Notes: generated by a model not told the origin, from the sequence alone. Positions 53,201 to 56,030 are shown, counted from the stretch's first letter. The stretch: 64,000 bases of DNA from Strongylocentrotus purpuratus (GCF_000002235.5 NW_022145541.1:248001-312000); one strand, 5' to 3'. A program made the numbers and translations.

Positions 53201-55354
53201 AGTACGGCCGGGGGGGGGGGGGGGGGGGGGGGGTATTGTGCCCCCCCCCCCCTCAATAAGATCTCGGCCGTGAAGCGGCCGATCTCCACGAAAATTTGCA
53301 CACATGTCAAGTGAAGTGTATAGAATACTATGATAATTTCAATTTGTGAAAAATTCACTCATTGCATAATTATGGTAATTTATGCAAATAAGGTCATAAA
53401 AATCATATTTTTAACCATAAATCATATATTATTCATATTTAAGCATTCTTTTTCACTACATATATTCATTAAGACCATTCGGAACAATAATACAACACAA
53501 AGTTTTGGAAGAGCCAGCTTATTCATTATGTTATCTCTTGTTTTTATAATTTCTTATGTATTTCATTGTTTTTTTAACTTATGTATTTTATTGTGTTTGT
53601 TGTTTTATTTCATTTTAACTACAATTCAACTATTTTGACTCCCAAAACAACCACCTAAACTTTAAACAAGACCCAATAACACATGTTTGATCTATTATTA
53701 AGAAAAATGACTTTTCCATAGGTTTTGTACACAAATCACGAAAATGAGCGATTTTCGGGCTGACATGCAAAGACAAAAGGTCACGTGACCTTGTAATCAT
53801 ATGGCCGATTTTCAAAAAAAATTCTTTTAAAATTTGCGCAAGACTCGAAAGAAAAAAAAAAGTCAGCCAGTGGCGGGGTGCCACCCATATGCGTTCCTGA
53901 ACAATCAGAAAAATCGTGGAGGGGGGGGGGGGCATGATGCCCCCCCCCCCCCCCCCCAGCCATATTAGGGTTAAGTTGGACTTGAACTATTGAAGGCCGT
54001 TCATGCCACTGGTTTCTCTCAAGGGATATCAAAAATCTGGAGAAGTTACATTTTTTGATAGTTCAATGTTGAAAAAACAAATGTGGATTTGTAACCACGA
54101 TTTGTACGTCCCTTGAGAGACCAATGCCAGGAATGGTGAGAAAACCAGTGGGCCCTGCCATAGTTCAAGTCCAACTTATAAAAGCCGATCCTAGTCTTTG
54201 GGAAACACTCCCCAGTTGCATGGGACGCATTGTGAGTTTGAATGTGTAGGATGTGGTATGCTCTAAACAGTGAAGCTCTTATATCAATGTTCACAATATC
54301 CCATATGTAGAGGTGTCTTGGTCGAATTGATACGTCACCGGACTGTGGATCACAAGGTCCGCGGTTCGAATCCCGCCGCGGCACCAATGTCTTTTTGGCA
54401 AGACATTGATCTACATTTGCCACACTCAACCCAGGTGATGTTAATCGGTGCCTGGCAGGAGTTAATTCCTTGAAATGCTAGAGTGCCGTATGGCAGCCGT
54501 GCTAAAGCCAGGGTAATAATCAGGAGCATCAGGAGTGTCAAGTCTGACAGATTTGAGCGCTATACAAGAACCCAATATTATTATATTATTATCATGATAT
54601 GCTTTGTTTTGTTTCTTTACAGTGAAGAAGCCAATGAATATGTTGAGATAGGAGTCCTGAATGGTCTCTTTGTCCTTGGGCGTAGCATGGGCTTCATTGG
54701 TGAGTTATACAATTCATATTCATATTTAATTGAAATATACTACTGACATATTACACAGGGATGCCAATTTTCAATTCAGACCCTGGCAAGTTATTTTCAG
54801 GCCATAGTTTAGGCTATTTTGTGTACAAACTAGGTCATTCTAGGTGATTTTCAGGCCCTCTGATCAAGAAGGAGTGGGAATTATGCACTAAGTTCATAAT
54901 TGTGATTTTGCAATGATGCTTCTGAACTTTTCTATGTTTGTTTCTATATTTCTTAGGTAATCCGGCAAATTATTCTATAAAACATTGGTTAAATATGGAA
55001 ATGATCTTTCCCCGTAAGATTTGTCATAGTTTGGGGGACACAGAATAAAGACTCTTTAATACTGGAAGGAGAGTTTCTAGGGTAATAGTGATTTAAGTTT
55101 GTCCCCCTCCCCCCCTCCCCCCCTCACAGGCACAGGTGACTCCTAACACTTGATTAAAACAGTGACAATTCACTGTAATCTGACAAACATGATCGTACAT
55201 ATGTGGGTCTCACTAGTGTTTCATTCGCTCATTCTGTTTGTTTGTTTTTATAACAGGTCATTATCTGGATCAGAAGCGACTGAAGCAAGGTCTCTACCGC
55301 CACCCATGGGACGACATCTCTTACGTACTCCCAGAGGCACACCCTACTGTCTGA
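11058..55354 (+). CDS. ACLY: ATP-citrate synthase (ATP citrate lyase), 28 coding exons
   Basis: ACLY converts citrate, ATP and CoA to acetyl-CoA, oxaloacetate, ADP and phosphate in the cytosol as a homotetramer, supplying carbon for fatty acid and sterol synthesis. The exons listed below join in phase to 1116 residues. Domains in order: ATP-grasp/citrate-binding part, about 1-440 ([21 protein letters not shown] at 199-203; [17 protein letters not shown]); variable linker, about 441-512; CoA-ligase part with [11 protein letters not shown], whose His (about 774) is the phospho-acceptor; citrate-synthase-like part, about 845-1116 ([44 protein letters not shown]). Identity to vertebrate ACLY is high except in the linker. 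The start matches the family's MSAKAI N-terminus. Introns are crowded with MITEs, and copies of exon heads precede exons 6, 10, 17 and possibly 21. Confidence 0.97.
11211..12682. other. ACLY intron 1, left part
   Basis: Contains a TG repeat near 11254-11270, a C/A-rich stretch near 11370 and a CT-rich low-complexity tract at 11588-11910. Proline/serine/leucine-rich open frames over that tract are artefacts. No exon was seen. Confidence 0.6.
12683..13059 (+). mobile_element. Tc1/mariner-type MITE, copy 1
   Basis: It begins GGCTTGTCTTCATCAGCTCG and ends with the near-inverse CGAGCTGATGTGGACACGCC, flanked by TA on both sides. The inside repeats GTCTTCATCAGC-type and GATATCTTGGGAT motifs. A second copy in opposite orientation lies at 21980-22374. 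Confidence 0.75.
13981..14064 (+). repeat. tRNA-Leu-like relic (pseudogene or SINE head)
   Basis: TGGCCGAGAGGTCTGAGGCG matches a class II (Leu-type) D-arm with its A box. GAGTTCGAATCTC is a B box. The bases expected to form acceptor and anticodon stems do not pair well, and an A-rich tail follows. A functional tRNA is unlikely. Confidence 0.5.
14121..14285. mobile_element. Foldback element in intron 1
   Basis: AGTATTAATGACTGC at the left is exactly inverted at the right (GCAGTCATTAATACT). The arms continue with few mismatches to a short loop near 14195-14210, so nearly the whole repeat is one hairpin. Confidence 0.85.
14286..15948. other. ACLY intron 1, middle part, nothing recognised
   Basis: AT-rich sequence with no exon, RNA gene or repeat boundary that I can support. 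Confidence 0.4.
15949..16275. mobile_element. Foldback repeat with hammerhead-like centre
   Basis: The arm at 15949-16048 (ATACAGTAGGTTTGCGG, GCACCATGTG, GAGTCCTGAAAAGGACTC) is inverted at about 16148-16275. The unpaired middle holds a hammerhead-like core and the palindrome TAGTTCTCCTTAGAACTA. A fragment of the same repeat lies at 36695-36765. Confidence 0.75.
16037..16091 (+). ncRNA. Candidate hammerhead ribozyme motif
   Basis: CTGACGA (16050-16056) and GAAAC followed by GTC (16075-16082) give the two conserved core strands, with a very short stem III (AC/GT). Stem I can form by TC/GA, then after an internal loop GAGTG/CACTC. Stem II (16058-16074) is weak, with G-U pairs and a mismatch. 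Penelope-like elements and retrozymes are known to carry such short-stem-III hammerheads. This copy may be decayed. Confidence 0.35.
16698..16978. repeat. GA- and CT-rich microsatellites
   Basis: A GA-rich block (about 16698-16776) and a CT-rich block (about 16880-16978) could pair as a large hairpin. Low-complexity open frames here are artefacts. Confidence 0.95.
17210..17332 (+). CDS. ACLY: ACLY coding exon 2
   Basis: Residues 52-92, [20 protein letters not shown] to LGQNIE, phase 0 at both ends. The acceptor is CTGACAG and the donor GTAGGA. This is part of the ATP-grasp fold. Intron 2 (17333-17823) shows nothing recognisable. Confidence 0.95.
17824..17985 (+). CDS. ACLY: ACLY coding exon 3
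   Basis: Residues 93-146, including [15 protein letters not shown] and [13 protein letters not shown], phase 0 at both ends. The donor GTAGG is followed directly by the target duplication of the element at 17999. Confidence 0.95.
17999..18132. repeat. Left TIR of Pack-MULE-like element
   Basis: Begins TAGCCTATAATTTAGGCGGA and ends CACTGGTCTAGCT. CCTATAATC recurs in the inner part as a subterminal repeat. It has 9 bases (around TCGCGAAGC) missing from the right copy. Confidence 0.9.
18217..18299 (+). promoter_or_regulatory. Promoter-like block inside the element
   Basis: CCAATCAG (18217-18224), TATAAA (18261-18266), an E-box CACGTGAC (18268-18275) and a CRE-like TTACGTCA (18277-18284) precede AAGATGGCGG at the start codon. 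The order and spacing look like a captured promoter and 5' UTR. Activity is not shown. Confidence 0.5.
18300..18593 (+). pseudogene. Captured 5' fragment of a RecQ-like DNA helicase
   Basis: This open frame of 97 codons starts at ATG in AAGATGGCGG. Residues 11-67 resemble the N-terminal helicase segment of RecQ-like proteins: [20 protein letters not shown], then Walker A ([12 protein letters not shown], about 51-62), then the [11 protein letters not shown] region. About 25 unrelated residues follow before the stop, and motifs Ia to VI are absent. It cannot be an active helicase. It looks like a first exon captured by the surrounding element, with the frame continuing into flanking sequence. 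Confidence 0.7.
18665..18790. repeat. Right TIR of Pack-MULE-like element
   Basis: Inverse of the left TIR, ending ATTATAGGCTA immediately before the second GAACCACCA. Confidence 0.9.
18832..19024 (+). mobile_element. AAAGCCC MITE, copy 1
   Basis: Begins AAAGCCCCACTGC and ends AGTGCAGACGGTCTTTAAA. The ends are imperfect 16-bp inverted repeats. Related copies lie at 23780-23972 (inverted), 27168-27358 and 42542-42734. The TTTAAA flanks suggest insertion at TTAA. Confidence 0.75.
19311..19478. mobile_element. hAT-like MITE, copy 2
   Basis: CAGGGAAAAA to TTCACTG, flanked by a perfect 8-bp duplication GAGATGTA (19303-19310 and 19479-19486). Its body matches 669-863 (GGGGGCTACTT, CAAGCTTGC, TTTTGCATTGAACTCTAT). 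Confidence 0.85.
19811..20395. repeat. Tandem duplication, period about 320 bp
   Basis: GGTATTACTAAAA at 19811 recurs at 20131. The same order of landmarks follows in both units, including GCATTATGATATAAATAGCA and CACCCATTTGATTAGATTAC. The second unit is slightly shorter. Confidence 0.85.
20396..21321. other. ACLY intron 3, right part
   Basis: Near 20580-20660 a short inverted repeat (ATAAAGAAA-type arms) is seen. Near 20850-20910 a fragment resembles the CAGTCAAACCTG MITE family (AAGACCACCTGCC). Otherwise nothing is recognised. Confidence 0.4.
21322..21413 (+). CDS. ACLY: ACLY coding exon 4
   Basis: Residues 147 to about 177, [12 protein letters not shown] to AGKKE. It ends phase 2 before GTAAGT. 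Confidence 0.93.
21980..22374 (-). mobile_element. Tc1/mariner-type MITE, copy 2 (inverted)
   Basis: GGCCTGTCTTCATCAGCTCA to GAGCTGATGAAGACAGGCC, flanked by TA. The internal order is the reverse complement of 12683-13059 (GATATCTTGGGATGATTATC). Confidence 0.8.
22375..23779. other. ACLY intron 4, middle part
   Basis: Near 22660-22760 is AT-rich sequence like the antisense ends of local LINE/SINE repeats (CAAGTTTATTTTGTTTCAC). Nothing else is recognised. Confidence 0.4.
23780..23972 (-). mobile_element. AAAGCCC MITE, copy 2 (inverted)
   Basis: AAAGCCTGTCTGGACTAGTT to AGTAGTGCAGTGGGGATTT. The body is the reverse complement of 18832-19024, with shared CTGACAGGTGGTTATCTCAT. Confidence 0.8.
24604..24683 (+). 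CDS. ACLY: ACLY coding exon 5
   Basis: Residues about 177-203, [20 protein letters not shown] and LEINPL, which holds the EINP motif of the ATP-grasp/succinyl-CoA-synthetase family. Phase 2 in, phase 1 out; donor GTGAGT. Confidence 0.95.
24885..25147 (+). repeat. ACLY: Tandem copies of the exon 6 acceptor and head
   Basis: Three copies of the acceptor plus the first 20 or so exon 6 bases precede the real one. Junctions fall at 24914, 24990, 25067 and (real) 25148, so the period is 76-81 bp. Copies 1 and 3 keep an AG (CCTATCCAG, CCTATCTAG); copy 2 has AA. Each has a form of GACTGAYAAGGTCTATGTA. None has a matching donor, and the frame meets a stop. Confidence 0.9.
25148..25275 (+). CDS. ACLY: ACLY coding exon 6
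   Basis: Residues about 204-246, [20 protein letters not shown] to [12 protein letters not shown]. Phase 1 in, phase 0 out. It is the only one of four tandem heads that continues into a full exon. Confidence 0.95.
25947..26065 (+). CDS. ACLY: ACLY coding exon 7
   Basis: Residues 247 to about 286, [20 protein letters not shown] to [13 protein letters not shown]. Phase 0 in, phase 2 out. It holds the GGGAS loop of the citrate-binding part. Confidence 0.95.
26182..26322 (-). mobile_element. SINE tail fragment (antisense)
   Basis: AATAATAATAATATTTGGTT followed by CTTGTATAGC is the inverse of the GCGCTATACAAG and ATT-repeat SINE tail. GCGGCTTTAGCA and GCGCTCTAGCATTTCAAGG match the 54.5-kb SINE in inverse. 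Confidence 0.65.
26706..26904 (+). CDS. ACLY: ACLY coding exon 8
   Basis: Residues about 286-352, [20 protein letters not shown], then [20 protein letters not shown], then a C-terminal [16 protein letters not shown]. Phase 2 in, phase 0 out. Confidence 0.96.
26920..27502. mobile_element. CAGTCAAACCTG MITE, enlarged by a nested insertion
   Basis: TACAGTCAAACCTGTCTATT at the left pairs with AGACAGATTTGACTATAT at the right. The AAAGCCC MITE at 27168-27358 lies within it. It begins 16 bp after the exon 8 donor. Confidence 0.65.
27168..27358 (+). mobile_element. AAAGCCC MITE, copy 3
   Basis: AAAGCCCTACTGCACTGC to AGTACAGACGGGCTTT, with TTTAAA on the left. It is about 190 bp and closely matches 18832-19024. 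Confidence 0.85.
27605..27985. mobile_element. TTAAAGGGATC MITE
   Basis: TTAAAGGGATC at the left is inverted at the right (GATCCCTTTAA). The body is non-coding. TTAA at both ends suggests a TTAA-targeting family. Confidence 0.7.
28020..28125 (-). mobile_element. SINE tail fragment (antisense)
   Basis: GACGCTCCTGGCGCTGCCAG, then ATTATTACCCTGGCTTTAGC and GCGCTCTAGCATTTCAAGG, inverse of the body of the 54309 SINE. Confidence 0.65.
28204..28321 (+). CDS. ACLY: ACLY coding exon 9
   Basis: Residues 353 to about 391, [39 protein letters not shown]. Phase 0 in, phase 1 out. Confidence 0.95.
28375..28675. mobile_element. AAGGGAGTTTACAGATA MITE
   Basis: The left end AAGGGAGTTTACAGATA is exactly inverted at the right (TATCTGTAAACTCCCTT). 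Inside, TGGTACAAATGACC occurs twice. It abuts a foldback repeat on its right. Confidence 0.8.
28683..28813. mobile_element. Foldback repeat in intron 9
   Basis: AAAACTTACCATTGATGGTA at the left and its near-inverse at 28788-28813 flank two further paired blocks around CCATGGTA. Confidence 0.75.
29132..29220 (+). pseudogene. ACLY: Decayed copy of the exon 10 acceptor region and exon
   Basis: ATTGTGTTCTTTTGTCACAA corresponds to the true acceptor ATTGTGTTTCTTGTCACAG. GAGACTCACATGACAACCAT then matches exon 10 GAGACTCACATGACAGCCAT, and the similarity fades over about 50 further bases. The copy lacks the first 38 or so bases of the exon, has AA in place of the acceptor AG, and lies about 140 bp upstream of the real exon. 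Confidence 0.8.
29295..29440 (+). CDS. ACLY: ACLY coding exon 10
   Basis: Residues about 392-440, [43 protein letters not shown]. Phase 1 in, phase 0 out. It ends the conserved first half of the enzyme. Confidence 0.95.
29497..29751 (+). mobile_element. LINE fragment, CR1/L2-like reverse transcriptase end
   Basis: The frame has [20 protein letters not shown] then [12 protein letters not shown], the block found downstream of the RT domain in CR1/L2 elements (HALVTSRLDYCN, QNAAARL). It stops after PRMSPLHAL; the usual LHWLPV continuation and 3' end are absent. Confidence 0.8.
29752..31373. other. ACLY intron 10, nothing recognised
   Basis: AT-rich sequence without a repeat boundary or exon that I can support. 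Confidence 0.4.
31374..31403 (+). CDS. ACLY: ACLY microexon 11 (30 bp)
   Basis: A strong acceptor (CTTCTCTTCAACAG) and a strong GTAAGT donor bound 30 bases encoding [10 protein letters not shown], phase 0 at both ends. Mammalian ACLY has a 30-bp alternative exon in the same linker, encoding 10 residues. Skipping would keep the frame. There is no sequence similarity to confirm it. Confidence 0.7.
31404..33271. other. ACLY intron 11
   Basis: A short CT repeat lies at about 31472-31492; otherwise AT-rich and unrecognised. Confidence 0.4.
33272..33322 (+). CDS. ACLY: ACLY coding exon 12 (51 bp)
   Basis: [17 protein letters not shown] between a TGACAG acceptor and a GTCAGT donor, phase 0 at both ends. 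It lies in the variable linker, so it is assigned from splice sites and composition rather than homology. It may be alternative. Confidence 0.65.
34459..34510. repeat. (CT)n microsatellite
   Basis: About 26 CT units. Confidence 0.95.
35188..35254. repeat. (CATA)n(TA)n microsatellite
   Basis: Short CATA run followed by about 24 TA units. Confidence 0.95.
35760..35933. mobile_element. CAGTCAAACCTG MITE
   Basis: CAGTCAAACCTGC at the left and GACAGGTTTCACTGTAT at the right are near inverses. Inside are AGTGACCACC and GGTGGTCTTTACAGACAGG. Same family as 42178-42370. Confidence 0.75.
35973..36107 (+). CDS. ACLY: ACLY coding exon 13
   Basis: Residues 468-512, [20 protein letters not shown] and [11 protein letters not shown] to LFTNTTK. 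Phase 0 at both ends. This is the rest of the Ser/Ala-rich linker; TLFTNTTK aligns with the human TTLFSRHTK. The human Akt-type site context (RTASF) is not present here. Confidence 0.9.
36580..36686 (+). CDS. ACLY: ACLY coding exon 14
   Basis: Residues 513 to about 548, [20 protein letters not shown] then [15 protein letters not shown]. Phase 0 in, phase 2 out. Start of the CoA-ligase part. Confidence 0.95.
36695..36885. repeat. Repeat fragments and C/G homopolymers in intron 14
   Basis: CTTGCATGGTGATGTAGATA matches the 15949 foldback family. A C-run of about 21 (36719-36739) and a G-run (36828-36842) follow. Then TGTAGTGGTACACCTGCACA resembles the SINE end near 37625. Confidence 0.65.
37105..37273 (+). 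CDS. ACLY: ACLY coding exon 15
   Basis: Residues about 548-604, [20 protein letters not shown] to [12 protein letters not shown] and TVEVLTYPQ. Phase 2 in, phase 0 out. Confidence 0.96.
37395..37660 (+). mobile_element. tRNA-derived SINE
   Basis: GTTGGCTCAGTCGGTAAAGC (A-box region) and GGTTCGAATCCC (B box, 37448-37459) form a tRNA-like head. The body has GGACGTTAAATAGAGGCCC, and the end has TGTAGTGGTCCACCTG. No functional tRNA ends are visible. Confidence 0.8.
37690..37860. repeat. (AGT)n-rich low-complexity tract
   Basis: Imperfect AGT/AGA repeats, interrupted by a SINE/LINE-tail-like ATTTATAGAGCGCAG. Confidence 0.85.
37926..38030 (+). CDS. ACLY: ACLY coding exon 16
   Basis: Residues 605-639, [20 protein letters not shown] then [15 protein letters not shown]. 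Phase 0 at both ends, so the next acceptor decides the frame. Confidence 0.96.
38594..39573 (+). repeat. ACLY: Six-unit array of the exon 17 head (five upstream copies)
   Basis: Copies of the exon 17 start lie at 38594, 38786, 38988, 39180 and 39382 before the true exon at 39574. The spacing alternates exactly 192, 202, 192, 202, 192, so the array is built of a 394-bp dimer. Each copy carries about 95 bases of exon head ([29 protein letters not shown]). The tail is one of two types: GTTGCTTTCATCTAATAG in 192-bp units, AAGCTTACTTCTTTCTAATA in 202-bp units. The first copy is the most decayed and has AT instead of AG at its junction. The other four keep CTAG or GTAG acceptors like the real one. 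In frame, every copy meets paired stops soon after the head. Confidence 0.95.
39574..39770 (+). CDS. ACLY: ACLY coding exon 17
   Basis: Residues 640 to about 705, [40 protein letters not shown] to [10 protein letters not shown]. It is the last of six tandem heads and the only one that continues into the conserved [14 protein letters not shown] segment. Phase 0 in, phase 2 out. Confidence 0.97.
40232..40313 (+). CDS. ACLY: ACLY coding exon 18
   Basis: Residues about 705-732, [20 protein letters not shown] and KMLVMLGE. Phase 2 in, phase 0 out. Confidence 0.95.
40684..40794 (+). CDS. ACLY: ACLY coding exon 19
   Basis: Residues 733-769, [20 protein letters not shown] then [17 protein letters not shown]. 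Phase 0 at both ends. Confidence 0.95.
40914..41270. mobile_element. TTAA MITE, copy 1
   Basis: TTAAAGATAAGCTTGAGTTC at the left and GAGCTCAAGATTAGCTTTAA at the right are near inverses. Relatives are at 47287-47657, 48966-49352, 55635-56030 and about 59008-59512. Confidence 0.75.
41528..41655 (+). CDS. ACLY: ACLY coding exon 20 (phospho-histidine)
   Basis: Residues 770 to about 812. It starts [20 protein letters not shown], where the His of FGHAG (residue 774; human His760) is phosphorylated during catalysis. Phase 0 in, phase 2 out. Confidence 0.97.
42119..42145 (+). pseudogene. ACLY: Possible decoy copy of the exon 21 head
   Basis: CGCAG is followed by GGACAACTACGAGGGTCTTG, resembling the real junction GCAG and GGAGATCTTCCAAGGTCTTG. 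In the same phase it reads DNYEGLV, near the human VYEDLV at this place, then a stop. The MITE at 42178-42370 separates it from exon 21. Confidence 0.5.
42178..42370. mobile_element. CAGTCAAACCTG MITE
   Basis: TACAGTCAAACCTGTGTTA and ATAGACAGGTTTGAGTGTA are near-inverse ends about 190 bp apart. Inner repeats are AACGACCACC and TGTGGTCGGT. Confidence 0.8.
42410..42503 (+). CDS. ACLY: ACLY coding exon 21
   Basis: Residues about 812-843, [20 protein letters not shown] then [11 protein letters not shown]. Phase 2 in, phase 0 out; donor GTAAGT. Confidence 0.96.
42542..42734 (+). mobile_element. AAAGCCC MITE, copy 4
   Basis: AAAGCAGGACTGCACTACTT to AGTGCAGATAGGCTT, with the shared GCGCCCTCTATAAAGCAAAC body. 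Confidence 0.8.
42997..43188. mobile_element. GGGGAGTGTTTCACAAAGAC MITE, short copy
   Basis: The ends GGGGGTGTTTCATAAAGACT and AGTCTTTGTGAAACACTCCC are near inverses. The body has GAGAGACCAATGCCAGGAAT. Other copies are at 53145-54213 and 63320-63586. Confidence 0.8.
43236..43390 (+). CDS. ACLY: ACLY coding exon 22
   Basis: Residues 844 to about 895, [51 protein letters not shown]. Phase 0 in, phase 2 out. Start of the citrate-synthase-like part. Confidence 0.96.
43592..43712. mobile_element. Foldback repeat in intron 22
   Basis: CGGGCATTAGTAAAATTACC and GGGTAATTCTTACTAATGCC are near inverses around TACCTTTAAAGGTA. The outer arms ACACATCA/TGATGTGT extend it. Confidence 0.8.
43713..43907 (+). 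mobile_element. SINE body and tail fragment
   Basis: TTTGCCACCCTCCACCCAGG, GGTGCCTGGCTGGAATATT and ATTAAGCGCTTTATTGATAA with an A-rich tail match the 54309 SINE. The tRNA-like head is absent. Confidence 0.65.
44229..44460 (+). repeat. GGATCC hairpin repeat, copy 1
   Basis: GGGGATCCACAAACTACAAG and TTTTTAGTGGATCCCC form a short hairpin. The end has GTTGGAAATGAAATAAATAT and an AATATG-rich tail. A second copy is at about 46490-46857. Confidence 0.65.
44576..44726 (+). CDS. ACLY: ACLY coding exon 23
   Basis: Residues about 895-945, [20 protein letters not shown] then [20 protein letters not shown] and [10 protein letters not shown]. The DHG...SGAHN motif holds active-site residues of the citrate-synthase-like part. 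Phase 2 in, phase 0 out. Confidence 0.96.
45311..45700 (+). mobile_element. LINE 3' end with duplicated terminal segment
   Basis: [15 protein letters not shown] and a stop resemble the end of CR1/L2 ORF2, preceded by a WNQL remnant. A 151-bp segment is tandemly doubled (45344 and 45495, both with TCTGTTGACCACTTCAAGAA). The tail GCAGCGCTTTGTAACCGCAA ends only about 20-30 bp before exon 24. Confidence 0.8.
45711..45854 (+). CDS. ACLY: ACLY coding exon 24
   Basis: Residues 946-993, [47 protein letters not shown] is a citrate-synthase-type active-site motif. Phase 0 at both ends. Confidence 0.96.
46490..46857 (+). repeat. GGATCC-type hairpin repeat, copy 2
   Basis: GGGGTCCACAATTTACAAGC and GCTTTTCATTGGACCTCTCC correspond to the copy at 44229. 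The tail GTTGGAAATGAAAAAATAAA ends in AATGAAATG units. Confidence 0.6.
47287..47657. mobile_element. TTAA MITE, copy 2
   Basis: TTAAAGATAAACTTGAGTTC to GAGCTCAATTTTAGCTTTAA. The body matches 40914-41270, with shared CTTAACACAGGTCACTATGT. Confidence 0.85.
47903..48070. mobile_element. GGTCGGTC MITE
   Basis: ATTGCC...GGGTCGGTCGGTC at the left is roughly inverted at the right (GCCGACCG and GGGTCGGTCGCAAAAGGCAA). It ends about 65 bp before exon 25. Confidence 0.55.
48135..48248 (+). CDS. ACLY: ACLY coding exon 25
   Basis: Residues 994-1031, [20 protein letters not shown] then [15 protein letters not shown]. Phase 0 at both ends. The open frame continues into intron 25 by chance through the LINE piece. 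Confidence 0.96.
48275..48660 (+). mobile_element. LINE fragment, RT C-terminal region
   Basis: [20 protein letters not shown], then [19 protein letters not shown] and [12 protein letters not shown], fits the block LRR-ERRM-RWMCGV-L-DR-SS-ELR-RL...RWFGHV of RTE/Jockey-like LINEs. A stop then interrupts it, and [12 protein letters not shown] with a later VKWRVV follow in other frames. 5'-truncated. Confidence 0.75.
48966..49352. mobile_element. TTAA MITE, copy 3
   Basis: TTAAAGATAAAATTGAGTTC to GAACTCGACCTTCTCTTTAA. The body (GATCAGAAAAGGTTGATCAC) is the inverse of 55635-56030. Confidence 0.8.
49412..49780. repeat. Purine-rich minisatellite with 99/73-bp alternation
   Basis: GAGCATGCCTCCCCCTCCYC-type landmarks start at 49412, 49511, 49584 and 49683, spacings 99, 73 and 99. 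Units contain ATTGAAAGATCAAAAAGAAG or its variant, G-runs and GGCAATGTGAAA. Open frames on both strands are artefacts. Confidence 0.9.
49845..50978. other. ACLY intron 25, right part
   Basis: Contains a G-run at about 50378-50391 and CAA/ACC-rich simple sequence (50690-50800). No exon was seen. Confidence 0.5.
50979..51061 (+). CDS. ACLY: ACLY coding exon 26
   Basis: Residues 1032 to about 1059, [20 protein letters not shown] then RNCGAFTA. Phase 0 in, phase 2 out. The Asp of NVDG is conserved in citrate-synthase-like domains. Confidence 0.96.
51867..52122. repeat. Tandem duplication, period 128 bp
   Basis: TATAATGTATTTATTTTGGC at 51867 recurs at 51995. The units are nearly identical to GTCGTTCCCTGAGGGTAT. 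Confidence 0.95.
52147..52437 (+). mobile_element. MITE with internal hairpin, copy 1
   Basis: The hairpin GGTACTGGTTAAAACTATGC...AGTTTTAACCAGTAC (52164-52234) lies at the left. CCTCAACCAATCAAAAAGC and TTGATGCAGGATATAATAC lie at the right. An inverted copy is at 57375-57835. Confidence 0.7.
52438..53144. other. ACLY intron 26, nothing firm
   Basis: Near 52900-53020 is a tail-like stretch (TATGGAAATGTGGAAAACAA, then ATTCAATTC) like the ends of local retroposons. No exon was seen. Confidence 0.4.
53145..54213. mobile_element. GGGGAGTGTTTCACAAAGAC MITE, split by insertion
   Basis: The left end is GGGGAGTGCTTCACAAAGAC. The right end (AGTCTTTGGGAAACACTCCC) is its near inverse. At TTAA the piggyBac-like element 53171-53970 interrupts it. 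Without the insertion it would be about 265 bp, like 63320-63586. Confidence 0.85.
53171..53970. mobile_element. Non-autonomous piggyBac-like element with G/C hairpins
   Basis: It starts CCCTAAAAAGGCCGGGC and ends GCCATATTAGGG, flanked by TTAA on both sides. TTAA targets and CCCTA termini fit piggyBac. A G-run/C-run hairpin lies near each end (53209-53254 and 53917-53957). The 800-bp body has no transposase. Confidence 0.8.
54309..54598 (+). mobile_element. tRNA-derived SINE, nearly full length
   Basis: GTGTCTTGGTCGAATTGATA (A-box region) and GCGGTTCGAATCCC (B box at 54361-54374) form the head. The body has TTTGCCACACTCAACCCAGG and GGTGCCTGGCAGGAG. The tail is GAGCGCTATACAAG plus ATT repeats. 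The tail ends about 25 bp before exon 27. Confidence 0.85.
54623..54699 (+). CDS. ACLY: ACLY coding exon 27
   Basis: Residues about 1059-1084, [20 protein letters not shown] then SMGFIG. Phase 2 in, phase 1 out. Confidence 0.96.
55257..55354 (+). CDS. ACLY: ACLY terminal coding exon 28
   Basis: Residues about 1085-1116, [20 protein letters not shown] then [11 protein letters not shown] and [17 protein letters not shown] is the family's conserved C-terminus; the last five residues differ from human HMSM. Confidence 0.97.
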
Positions 55355-55634
55355 GAGAGAGAGAGATCCACTGAGTCGATGTCATCCAATGTCTAAGACC
55401 AAAGCTACATGTATGTCCCTTTATTCAGTGTTGCATCCACACGATGGTAGGTCCTACAAACTTCCAAAATAGTTTTGTCTTGTATGAATGTACCAGATAG
55501 TGGAGTCAATCTTATTTTTGTGTAATAAGTTATTACTGGAAAATGGTGTTGACTAAAATCTGTCTTAGACATGACTGAGCTATTTGTACTTGAGGACAGG
55601 ATGTATGATTGATCATTCACTTTCAATGTTTGTA

Positions 55635-56030
55635 TTAAAGGTAAAGACCAGTTTTGGAAACGCCCCCATCACAAAAAATGAAATGGAAGCTCTCATTACC
55701 AATCATGTGAAAGAATATATTTTGACTAACACGTAATGATTTAAATTTTGCCGGGAAACCGCCTACTAATTGATATGTTTGGTAAATTATCATATATATC
55801 TGGACCTAATAGATATTGTGCATGTGTCGCGTAGTCCCATATGCATCTTTCTGTGTACAGTGCTTTGTAAATTTACCAAGACTGGGCCAATTTACTTATA
55901 ATTTTGATGATTCCAGAACCTTGCAGTACACACCAATACTTATATGCTAGATGATCAACCTTTTCTGATCGATTCCACAACATTTCTTTCACATTGCAAT
56001 CGCATTACCAGAACTGATCTTTACCTTTAA
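55635..56030. mobile_element. TTAA MITE, copy 4, in the 3' UTR region
   Basis: TTAAAGGTAAAGACCAG at the left and TGATCTTTACCTTTAA at the right are near inverses. The body shares TCTTTCTGTGTACAGTGCTT with 59.3 kb. Confidence 0.85.
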
